From NCBI GenBank assembly GCA_002413665.1, contig DHXK01000125.1, positions 13,099-20,168 on the forward strand: a DNA stretch of 7,070 nt, written 5' to 3'. Source of the stretch: Legionellales bacterium UBA5158 (lineage in GTDB: Bacteria > Pseudomonadota > Gammaproteobacteria > DSM-16500). Positions 1 to 5,520 of this stretch are shown here, piece by piece. Each line of letters starts with the position of its first letter. Positions within the stretch are counted from its first letter, which is position 1. The translations under genes were made by a program, and so were the position numbers. Below the pieces are notes generated by a model. It saw only the letters and a list, made by a program, of their open reading frames with translations. It did no database searches and had not been told where the DNA came from.

Positions 1-1085
1 GCCATGGTCCTTTCTCTCATACATTTGAAGATATCTTTCATCATAAATTAATTCGGCATGAAGCATGGACGCCCTTTTTTCTTTCTGACTATCGCAAACC
101 TGAATTTTTTGAAAAATATAATCAACGCAATCCTAACTTTCCATTAACACCTAAAAAATTTACACAGATTGAAGAAATGATTATGCATAAATCCACGGTA
201 AAACGTGTCTTAGCGGATATTGTTTCCTCTCAACTTGATTCAGATCGATTAGATTATTTATTGCGTGATAGTCATTTTTGTGGAGTCACTTACGGACAAT
301 ACGATTTTCGATGGATGTTGAATTGCATGACTATGGTGAATTCACATTATGGTCCACGTCTTGGTATTACGCATAAAGGTATTGGTGTCGTCGAACATTA
401 TTTAATGGCGCGTCGTTTAATGACCCGCAACATTTATCATTATCAAAAAAAATTAGCATTAGAATTTTTCCTCATTCAATTATTAATTAATTTAGCAGAA
501 AGTATAGATCATCATCCTGCTTACAAGGAATTAAAAACAACTAGGCTAGGGAAATTTTTAATTCAAGCTAATAATTTCAACGAAAAAATTAAATTCTCTG
601 AGAACGCTGATAAACTGAAAGCCAATTTTTTAGCCGATAATTATGCAGATTATCGCGAACTATGTGACTATGATATTTTTGCTATTATGAAACAATTGTC
701 TGCTACCAATGACAGTCATGCTTCGGCACAAATTGCTAGGCGAATAGAATCCCGCAGTATGCCAAAAATAATTCGCTTGGATTATGTTGATATAAAAATC
801 GCTGAAGAGATTTTAAAAGATTTTAAACAACTTCATATTAGCACCATACAAGATTGGCAAATTAATCTTATTAAAAGTCCGCATCAATCTTACACCATAG
901 AAGACGATCCTATTTTAGTCGTTAATGAAACTGGACAAGTAAAACCCATCAATGAAATGTCTCTTATGATAAATGCAATTTCAGATAAATTTGAAAATAC
1001 TGCATTTCTCTGCATTGATAGCGTGATCATTGATGATCACAACATTCAAAAAGTTGTTACGAAGTTAACAGAAAAATTTGCGTGA
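1..1085 (+). CDS. HD-superfamily phosphohydrolase (dGTPase-like, YdhJ/YwfO type), 5' end missing
   Basis: This is the C-terminal part of a metal-dependent HD phosphohydrolase of the COG1078 type, whose members are related to dNTP triphosphohydrolases; the substrate here is unknown. The reading frame is open from the left edge, with the first whole codon at 3. It starts inside the signature: the visible residues are HGPFSH, which normally follow His-Asp-Ile-Gly, so the HD pair lies just outside the window. At in-window residues 75-90 comes the second family signature, SSQLDSDRLDYLLRDS, which carries the distal metal-binding Asp, followed by CGVTYGQYDFRW. About 360 residues are present. With a typical N-terminus of 65-75 residues the protein would be about 430 aa, normal for the family. 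The ATG codons at 177 and 183 are internal and are not the start. The C-terminal half (residues 120-360) is diverged. No signal peptide or membrane segment is visible. The product is probably a cytosolic enzyme in nucleotide metabolism or signalling; family assignment is firm and substrate is not. Confidence 0.9.
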   Translation, partial: HGPFSHTFEDIFHHKLIRHEAWTPFFLSDYRKPEFFEKYNQRNPNFPLTPKKFTQIEEMIMHKSTVKRVLADIVSSQLDSDRLDYLLRDSHFCGVTYGQYDFRWMLNCMTMVNSHYGPRLGITHKGIGVVEHYLMARRLMTRNIYHYQKKLALEFFLIQLLINLAESIDHHPAYKELKTTRLGKFLIQANNFNEKIKFSENADKLKANFLADNYADYRELCDYDIFAIMKQLSATNDSHASAQIARRIESRSMPKIIRLDYVDIKIAEEILKDFKQLHISTIQDWQINLIKSPHQSYTIEDDPILVVNETGQVKPINEMSLMINAISDKFENTAFLCIDSVIIDDHNIQKVVTKLTEKFA

Positions 1086-1100
1086 GAAATACTAAAAGTT

Positions 1101-1129
1101 TTTACAAAAAAATTTTAGGCTATGATAAA
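1101..1129 (+). promoter_or_regulatory. Possible promoter for the small gene at 1213
   Basis: TTTACA (1101-1106, five of six matches to the -35 consensus) is followed after 17 bases by GATAAA (1124-1129, four of six matches to -10). An overlapping TATGAT (1121-1126) is a better hexamer but would leave a spacer of only 14. Transcription would start near 1136 and give a leader of about 77 nt containing the inverted repeat described next. The region is AT-rich, so chance matches are likely. Confidence 0.35.
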
Positions 1130-1158
1130 CACTACTAATTTTTTTTAATTTATTTTTA

Positions 1159-1211
1159 AGCCTCTCTTAAGTATTTTAAATTAATATCCTTACATTCGGG
1201 AGGGAGAGGCT
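1159..1211 (+). promoter_or_regulatory. Leader inverted repeat covering the ribosome binding site
   Basis: AGCCTCTC (1159-1166) is perfectly complementary to GAGAGGCT (1204-1211), and two further G-U pairs could extend the stem to 1168/1202. The right arm includes the 3' half of a purine-rich Shine-Dalgarno run, GGGAGGGAGAGG (1198-1209), and ends one base before the ATG at 1213. Folding would hide the ribosome binding site. The loop is long (about 33-37 nt) and AT-rich. The complementarity is seen directly; a regulatory role is inferred. Confidence 0.4.
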
Positions 1212-1212
1212 C

Positions 1213-1428
1213 ATGACAGAATCAGAATTATCTTTAAATTTAAAAATGTCAGTTTTTATTTCTAAACTAGCCAGTAATCTCAATGATTATATAAATATTA
1301 TTTCATTCGATACCTGTCCAAAAGATCAAGCATCAGCTGAATGTAAAAATTGGCAGAAGCTAGGTTACTCTACTTACTCAGTGCCTCTTCCAGGTGATGA
1401 TAATTATGTTAATAAGCTGATTAAATAA
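1213..1428 (+). CDS. Small hypothetical protein, 71 aa, probably frameshifted
   Basis: I do not recognise this protein. It starts at an ATG with an unusually strong Shine-Dalgarno run (GGGAGG, about 9 bases upstream) and ends at TAA 1426-1428. The product is 71 residues: a hydrophobic/helical N-terminal half (MTESELSLNLKMSVFISKLA, then NLNDYINIISF), two cysteines (in DTCPKD and AECKNW), and a polar second half ending NKLIK. There is no convincing signal peptide and no long membrane segment. Just past the stop, the +1 frame continues open for another 37 residues with a coiled-coil-like pattern (see the entry at 1427-1540). The intact ancestral protein may therefore have been about 108 aa, and this gene may be a frameshifted remnant or need recoding. 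It sits between the HD hydrolase gene and the Cys/Phe-patch gene on the same strand, with no sign of tight coupling to either. Confidence 0.5.
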   Translation: MTESELSLNLKMSVFISKLASNLNDYINIISFDTCPKDQASAECKNWQKLGYSTYSVPLPGDDNYVNKLIK

Positions 1429-1540
1429 GACTTGGGCTCAGTCTCGTGCTGCTATAGCATTGGAAACATCCATCAGTCAGCTCAGTCAATTTACAGCACA
1501 GATGCTCAAAATCAGCGCAACTCAGAAGATATCACCCTGA
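1427..1540 (+). pseudogene. Likely +1-frame continuation of the 71-aa gene
   Basis: Skipping the T of the stop at 1426-1428 moves reading into frame 2, which runs KTWAQSRAAIALETSISQ and then LSQFTAQMLKISATQKISP to a TGA at 1538-1540. Hydrophobic residues (Leu, Ile, Leu, Phe, Met/Leu, Ile) recur at 3-4 residue spacing, as in an amphipathic helix or coiled coil. No start codon with a ribosome binding site precedes it, so it is unlikely to be a separate gene. A caution is that frame 1 also stays open after the TAA, to 1569, so openness alone proves little here. The best reading is a single-base frameshift in a decaying gene; programmed +1 frameshifting at AAA-TAA is a less likely alternative. 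Confidence 0.38.
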
Positions 1541-1565
1541 CTAAAACCGAGACTTCTCTTCCGGG

Positions 1566-1594
1566 TTGATGTATTATTAGGCTAAACATACTAT
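1566..1594 (+). promoter_or_regulatory. Possible promoter for the 127-aa gene
   Basis: TTGATG (1566-1571) and TACTAT (1589-1594) are separated by 17 bases. Each matches the sigma-70 consensus at four of six positions, including the key A2 and T6 of the -10 box. The predicted start near 1601 would leave only about 8 nt before the ATG at 1609 and would lie just after its GAGAG ribosome binding site. Either transcription starts further upstream or this is a chance match. Confidence 0.25.
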
Positions 1595-1608
1595 TGAGAG
1601 TATTTTAT

Positions 1609-1992
1609 ATGCCATTTTCAACAAAACGCGCTGTCAACATAGGTGGCAATAGTTACACTGAATTAGATAACGGCGAATCTATCGTCGCTAGCATAGACCC
1701 CAATCCTGTGCATTTTGAGGCTACTCAAACCCGAATGACTTCTATCGAAGATTTAATTGGAAATACTAAACCAGTGCACTCGACACCTTCAAAAAAGAAA
1801 AAGACGGAACCTTCACGGCCTAATCAAGCGATCACAGACCGAATCTCGACTATTGAAGAGCTGGTTGATGATAGCGATGATCAGAAAGCGTCATGTTGTT
1901 GCTTCTCTTTCTTTAGGTCCAGCAAAAAAGTGGCTCCCAACACAAGAGCTTCATTAGCTAATACTGATTTGAAACGCAGAAATCTCGTTTAA
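1609..1992 (+). CDS. Hypothetical 127-aa protein with duplicated motif and Cys3/Phe patch; candidate secreted effector
   Basis: Function is not recognised. ATG 1609 is chosen because GAGAG (1596-1600) sits 8 bases upstream; an in-frame TTG at 1594 would add five residues but has only a weak, distant TAGG. The protein is polar and looks largely disordered. Residues 42-50 (RMTSIEDLI) and 78-86 (RISTIEELV) are two copies of one nonapeptide motif, 36 residues apart, separated by a basic KKKK stretch (62-65). An acidic DDSDD (87-91) then precedes CCCFSFF (96-102) and RSSKK. The tail (NTDLKRRNLV) is basic. Adjacent cysteines and aromatics next to basic residues resemble S-acylated membrane anchors in eukaryotic-like proteins, and such patches occur in some Legionella effectors. 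Host-membrane targeting is only inference. The alternative is a lineage-specific orphan protein. It is transcribed in the same direction as its neighbours, with 164 bases before glmU. Confidence 0.6.
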   Translation: MPFSTKRAVNIGGNSYTELDNGESIVASIDPNPVHFEATQTRMTSIEDLIGNTKPVHSTPSKKKKTEPSRPNQAITDRISTIEELVDDSDDQKASCCCFSFFRSSKKVAPNTRASLANTDLKRRNLV

Positions 1993-2047
1993 AGTTAGGC
2001 TAGATAACCCTGGAATGAAAGCCTCCGATTGATCTTAGCTGACATGC

Positions 2048-2067
2048 GCAGGAACGCCTGCAGCTGC
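2048..2067. repeat. GC-rich hairpin and overlapping palindrome upstream of glmU
   Basis: GCAGG (2048-2052) and CCTGC (2057-2061) form a stem with an AACG loop. Overlapping it is the 8-base palindrome GCAGCTGC (2060-2067), centred about 62 bases before the inferred glmU transcription start. The surrounding bases 2041-2075 are about two-thirds G+C, against an AT-rich background. No T-run follows, so it is not an intrinsic terminator. It could be a regulator site or the relic of a repeat. The rest of 1993-2090 holds no gene or terminator I can support. Confidence 0.4.
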
Positions 2068-2090
2068 ACGACCCCATTTACCATACTTCT

Positions 2091-2119
2091 TATCCACTTT
2101 CTCGAACTTAGTGTATAAT
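2091..2119 (+). promoter_or_regulatory. Promoter of the glmU-glmS operon
   Basis: A perfect TATAAT lies at 2114-2119. With a 17-base spacer the -35 position is TATCCA (2091-2096), which matches TTGACA at only three positions, so the -35 is weak. Transcription would begin near 2126 and give a 5' leader of about 30 nt carrying the AAAAGG ribosome binding site. The leader contains GGGGT (2123-2127) and ACCCC (2152-2156), which could pair across the ribosome binding site. Confidence 0.6.
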
Positions 2120-2140
2120 CGTGGGGTCTTTCCATTTGCT

Positions 2141-2146
2141 AAAAGG
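2141..2146 (+). promoter_or_regulatory. glmU ribosome binding site that fixes the start codon
   Basis: AAAAGG lies 10 bases before ATG 2157. A longer in-frame reading from GTG 2121 would have no such site and would begin almost on top of the TATAAT box, upstream of the expected transcript start. The ATG is therefore the start. Confidence 0.7.
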
Positions 2147-2156
2147 TTACAACCCC

Positions 2157-3527
2157 ATGTCTGTTAGTGTTGTTATTCTCGCCGCCGGTCAAGGCAAGCG
2201 AATGCAATCTGATCTACCTAAAATATTGCATAAGTTGGCAGATAAACCTCTGCTTGAGCATGTTGTTCAGACAGCCTCATCGCTTAAGAATATGGAGACT
2301 CCTATAGTAATATTTGGCCACGAAGGTAGCCAAGTTCAGCACGTGCTCGCACATTTAAATGTGCAATGGATTCCTCAAACTGAGCTGCTGGGAACTGGAC
2401 ATGCTGTGCTCCAAGCACTGCCTTTCATTGAGCAAAACAATCGTGTCTTAATTCTGTGTGGCGATGTTCCACTTATTAACGCCGCTACTTTACAAAATTT
2501 AATTGAGACTACGCCCACAAATGCTATCGGCATATTAACTGCAGAAATTGCTAACCCCCATGGATTTGGCCGCATTATCCGTGATGCACAAAACAAAATT
2601 ATTCGTATCATTGAAGAAAAAGACGCTGATGAAAATCAACGCTTGATCAAAGAAATTAATTCTGGAATTTATTTAATTCCCGCAAAACTTTTACAACAAT
2701 GGTTACCTCGTCTTGAAAATAACAACTCACAAAAAGAATATTATTTAACAGACATTATAGCTTTAGCCGCCCAAGAAAATATTTCTATACACAGTTTGCA
2801 ACCTACAACGAACGAAGAAATATTAGGCATTAATGATAGAATTCAACTTTCACATCTCGAACGTGTTTATCAAAAACAACAAGCAGAAAAACTAATGCGT
2901 AATGGCGTAACACTCTATGATCCAGCACGCATAGATGTTCGCGGAGAATTGATAGTAGGCAAAGATACCACAGTGGATATTAATGTTATTTTTTGTGGCC
3001 ATGTAAAAATCGGACACCATTGCGTCATTGGCCCTAATGTTTCTTTACGCAATGTCATCATAGGCAACCATGTTGAAATAAAAGCTAACAGTGTGTTAGA
3101 TGGCGCTGAAATTGCAGACAATTGTGTGATTGGCCCTTTTGCTCGAATTCGTCCTGGCACTGAATTAGGCCCACATAGTCACATTGGAAATTTCGTCGAG
3201 ATAAAAAATTCTATCGTGGGTCGCAACACTAAAATAAATCATTTAAGTTACATTGGTGATAGCGATGTCGGAAAACAGGTAAATATAGGTGCGGGAACGA
3301 TCACCTGCAACTATGATGGCGTTAATAAACATCGAACGACAATTGGCGATCATGCTTTTATAGGATCTGATTCACAACTAGTTGCTCCCGTCTCTATCGG
3401 TGAGGGTGCCACTATCGGAGCAGGCTCCACTATCACACGCAATGCACCAGCAGATCAACTCACGATTTGTCGTACCCAACAACGTAGCATTGCAAACTGG
3501 CAAAGACCTAAGAAAAAGGAAACTTAA
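2157..3527 (+). CDS. glmU: Bifunctional GlmU: glucosamine-1-phosphate N-acetyltransferase / GlcNAc-1-phosphate uridylyltransferase
   Basis: This enzyme makes UDP-N-acetylglucosamine in the cytoplasm in two steps: it acetylates glucosamine-1-phosphate with acetyl-CoA, then transfers UMP from UTP. UDP-GlcNAc feeds peptidoglycan and lipid A. At 456 aa it has the same length as the E. coli enzyme. The N-terminal nucleotidyltransferase domain (about 1-227) shows the loop LAAGQGKRM (8-16), the conserved Lys22 in DLPKILHKL, GTGHAV, and the Mg-binding Asp103 in CGDVPL. It continues with GFGRIIRD, EEKDA, NSGIYL and GINDRIQL. A helical linker (HLERVYQKQQAEKL) leads to the left-handed beta-helix acetyltransferase domain. 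This is built of hexapeptide repeats and carries ARIRPGTEL, NFVEIKNS, the catalytic His362 in NHLSYIGD, and GAGTITCNYDG. No key residue is missing. The family normally works as a trimer. glmS follows after one base, so the two are surely co-transcribed. Confidence 0.98.
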   Translation: MSVSVVILAAGQGKRMQSDLPKILHKLADKPLLEHVVQTASSLKNMETPIVIFGHEGSQVQHVLAHLNVQWIPQTELLGTGHAVLQALPFIEQNNRVLILCGDVPLINAATLQNLIETTPTNAIGILTAEIANPHGFGRIIRDAQNKIIRIIEEKDADENQRLIKEINSGIYLIPAKLLQQWLPRLENNNSQKEYYLTDIIALAAQENISIHSLQPTTNEEILGINDRIQLSHLERVYQKQQAEKLMRNGVTLYDPARIDVRGELIVGKDTTVDINVIFCGHVKIGHHCVIGPNVSLRNVIIGNHVEIKANSVLDGAEIADNCVIGPFARIRPGTELGPHSHIGNFVEIKNSIVGRNTKINHLSYIGDSDVGKQVNIGAGTITCNYDGVNKHRTTIGDHAFIGSDSQLVAPVSIGEGATIGAGSTITRNAPADQLTICRTQQRSIANWQRPKKKET

Positions 3528-3528
3528 T

Positions 3529-5361
3529 ATGTGTGGGATTGTAGGTGCAGTATCAGAACGCAATATAGAAAATATCTTAATTGAAGGTTTAAAGCGCTTG
3601 GAATATCGTGGCTATGATTCAGCTGGAATAGCTGTTTTAAACGCTCAAGCACAATTGCAACGTGTGCGCACCCAAGGCAAAGTTGGCGAATTAGAAAAAG
3701 CTTTGCTGCTTTCCCCTTTACAAGGAAGCATAGGCATTGCTCACACACGCTGGGCAACACATGGTGCGCCCGCTGAATGTAATGCTCATCCTTTAATGTC
3801 TGGAAATGAATTTGCTCTCGTCCACAATGGTATCATTGAAAACTTTGTCAGCTTAAAAGAAAAACTTATCGAGCAAGATTACGAATTTACTTCTGAAACA
3901 GATACCGAAGTAATCGTTCATTTACTCCATTATTATTTTTCTCAAACACCTGATTTGTTAATGGCTGTGAAAAGCACCGTTGCAGAATTACAGGGTGCTT
4001 ATGCATTAGGAATTATTTCTCTACACGCACCTAAGCAATTAATTGCAGTTCGTCATGGTAGCCCATTAGTGATAGGAAAAGGGTTGGAGGAAAATTTTAT
4101 TGCATCCGATCCTTTAGCTTTATTTTCTGCGACACAACAATTTTATTATTTAGAAGACAATGACATTGCTGTCATCACATCCAGCACTATTCAAATTTAT
4201 GCTGACAATAAAACGGTGGAACGCAAACTTCATACCTTAGAAATTAATAATGATGTAGCGGAACGTGGCAAACATCGTCACTACATGAGCAAAGAAATAT
4301 ACGAACAACCTCTAGCCATTTCAGCTTGTCTCGAAGGTCGCCTGTATAAGAGACAGGTATTAGAAACAGCATTTGGAGAAGACGCTAAAGAACTTTTTTC
4401 ATCAGTGAAACATGTACACTTAGTTGCATGCGGGACTAGTTATCATGCAGCATTTGTCGCACGTTATTGGATAGAATCTCTTGCTGGTTTACCTTGCACA
4501 GTAGAAGTAGCGAGTGAATATCGTTATCGTCATCCAGTCGTCCTTCCCAATACTTTATTTGTTTGTTTATCTCAATCTGGCGAGACCGCAGATACATTAG
4601 CTGCATTACGTTTAGCGAAATCCACAGACTATCTCAGTACGCTTGTTATTTGTAATGTGCCTAAAAGTTCTTTAGTACGCGAAGCTGCATTAAATATTAT
4701 GACGAAAGCCGGGATTGAAATTGGCGTGGCTTCAACAAAAGCCTTTACCACACAATTATCAGCATTATTTTTATTAACTCTAGCATTGGGTCGCCACAAT
4801 AAATTAACCCTGTCTCAAGAAAAACATTACGTACAACAATTACATGAATTGCCTAAGCTTATTACTGCTACCCTCGCGCTTAATCCTTTAATTGCAAAAT
4901 TAGCGACGCACTTTACCGACAAAAAACATGCTTTGTTTCTAGGACGCGGTGCGATGTATCCTATTGCTCTGGAAGGCGCTTTAAAATTGAAAGAAATTTC
5001 TTACATTCATGCTGAGGGTTATCCTGCTGGTGAATTGAAGCATGGTCCTTTAGCTTTAGTTGATAAGGATATGCCTGTTATCGCGGTTGCTCCCAATGAT
5101 GAATTATTAGAAAAAATTAAATCTAATCTTCATGAAGTGCGAGCTCGTGGTGGGGAATTATTTCTTTTCACTGATAATATTAACAGTATCAAGGAAAACT
5201 CACCTGGCACGCATGTTATTGAGATGCCTTCAGTGGATCCAGCGCTTGCACCAATTGTTTATACTATTCCATTACAATTGTTGGCTTATCATGTGGCGGT
5301 GTTGAAAGGTACTGATGTAGATCAACCTAGAAATCTTGCGAAATCAGTTACTGTCGAGTAA
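3529..5361 (+). CDS. glmS: Glutamine--fructose-6-phosphate aminotransferase (isomerizing), GlmS
   Basis: GlmS catalyses the first committed step of amino-sugar synthesis: fructose-6-phosphate plus glutamine gives glucosamine-6-phosphate and glutamate. ATG 3529 is certain because the next residue must be the N-terminal nucleophile Cys2, freed by Met removal; AAGGA at 3516-3520 is its ribosome binding site, inside the end of glmU. The product is 610 aa, one longer than E. coli GlmS. The glutaminase domain (about 2-245) has MCGIVGAV, YRGYDSAG, RWATHG (74-79) and HNGIIEN (from 99). HRHYMSKEIYEQP (249-261) begins the sugar-isomerase half. The first SIS domain contains CGTS (301-304) and SQSGET (348-353). 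The second contains KEISYIHAEGYPAGELKHG, with catalytic Glu489 and His505. The conserved tail PRNLAKSVTVE includes the active-site Lys605. Nothing is missing. The one-base gap to glmU suggests translational coupling and leaves no room for a glmS ribozyme or a separate GlmZ-type leader. Confidence 0.98.
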   Translation: MCGIVGAVSERNIENILIEGLKRLEYRGYDSAGIAVLNAQAQLQRVRTQGKVGELEKALLLSPLQGSIGIAHTRWATHGAPAECNAHPLMSGNEFALVHNGIIENFVSLKEKLIEQDYEFTSETDTEVIVHLLHYYFSQTPDLLMAVKSTVAELQGAYALGIISLHAPKQLIAVRHGSPLVIGKGLEENFIASDPLALFSATQQFYYLEDNDIAVITSSTIQIYADNKTVERKLHTLEINNDVAERGKHRHYMSKEIYEQPLAISACLEGRLYKRQVLETAFGEDAKELFSSVKHVHLVACGTSYHAAFVARYWIESLAGLPCTVEVASEYRYRHPVVLPNTLFVCLSQSGETADTLAALRLAKSTDYLSTLVICNVPKSSLVREAALNIMTKAGIEIGVASTKAFTTQLSALFLLTLALGRHNKLTLSQEKHYVQQLHELPKLITATLALNPLIAKLATHFTDKKHALFLGRGAMYPIALEGALKLKEISYIHAEGYPAGELKHGPLALVDKDMPVIAVAPNDELLEKIKSNLHEVRARGGELFLFTDNINSIKENSPGTHVIEMPSVDPALAPIVYTIPLQLLAYHVAVLKGTDVDQPRNLAKSVTVE

Positions 5362-5362
5362 A

Positions 5363-5380
5363 TATTTAATTTATTAAATA
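5363..5380. repeat. AT-only perfect inverted repeat just after glmS
   Basis: TATTTAAT (5363-5370) and ATTAAATA (5373-5380) are exact inverse complements around a TT centre, starting one base after the glmS stop codon. The stem has no G-C pairs and no T-run follows, so it would be a poor intrinsic terminator. It could protect the mRNA 3' end, bind an AT-specific protein, or simply reflect base composition. Confidence 0.5.
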
Positions 5381-5397
5381 CCCTCAACTGCAGTAGT

Positions 5398-5490
5398 GAG
5401 CTACCGAGAGCGTGGCAACCCAGGTTTTAATGTCCTTTTCGTGATACCAGGCACACACGTTAAAGCCTGGATTGCCGCGCTCTCGCTCGC
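5398..5490. repeat. REP/MITE-like GC-rich palindromic repeat between converging genes
   Basis: Two 25-base arms, 5406-5430 and 5460-5484, are inverse complements at 22 positions. In the plus-strand transcript two of the three differences become G-U pairs, leaving one C-A mismatch. The outer flanks GAGC (5398-5401) and GCTC (5485-5488) can also pair after a small bulge. Within the 29-base loop, CCAGGC (5447-5452) can instead pair with GCCTGG (5465-5470), giving an alternative shorter hairpin. Read on the minus strand, the right arm contains GCGAGCGAGAGCGCGGCAAT followed by CCAGG. From memory, this resembles the TTGCGAGC...GCGGCAATCC intergenic repeats scattered through many bacterial genomes. 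Its GC content stands out from the flanks. It lies between the ends of glmS and the minus-strand ankyrin gene and could act as a two-way transcription barrier. No clear target-site duplication is seen. Confidence 0.75.
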
Positions 5491-5520
5491 AACGACGCAA
5501 CATTCACTCTTGCTAGAAAT

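Noticed and set aside
177..185. ATG codons at 177 and 183 as the start of the HD hydrolase
   Set aside because: The frame is open to the left edge and the upstream residues carry the family HGPFSH signature.
1594..1608. TTG 1594 as start of the 127-aa protein
   Set aside because: ATG 1609 has a well-spaced GAGAG ribosome binding site; the TTG has only a weak, distant one.
1757..1957. 66-codon plus-strand frame within the 127-aa gene
   Set aside because: It has no ribosome binding site and is a shifted frame of a gene with a better start and a patterned product.
2121..2156. Longer glmU start at GTG 2121
   Set aside because: It lies two bases after the TATAAT box, upstream of the expected transcript start, and lacks a ribosome binding site; ATG 2157 gives the 456-aa length of E. 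coli GlmU.
3382..3528. 49-residue N-terminal extension of GlmS in the same frame
   Set aside because: It overlaps the conserved end of glmU in another frame, and GlmS needs Cys directly after the initiator Met, which ATG 3529 provides.
2375..3760. Minus-strand open frames at 2375-2611, 2915-3160, 3378-3563 and 3524-3760
   Set aside because: They lie opposite strongly conserved glmU/glmS coding sequence and encode no recognisable protein features.
4343..4356. Actual Tn5-type insertion in glmS
   Set aside because: There is only one 14-base match, no second end, no duplication, and the GlmS protein is uninterrupted.
5398..5490. Palindrome after glmS as a classical intrinsic terminator
   Set aside because: The stem is strong, but neither strand has a T-run directly after it; only a looser barrier or stabiliser role remains possible.
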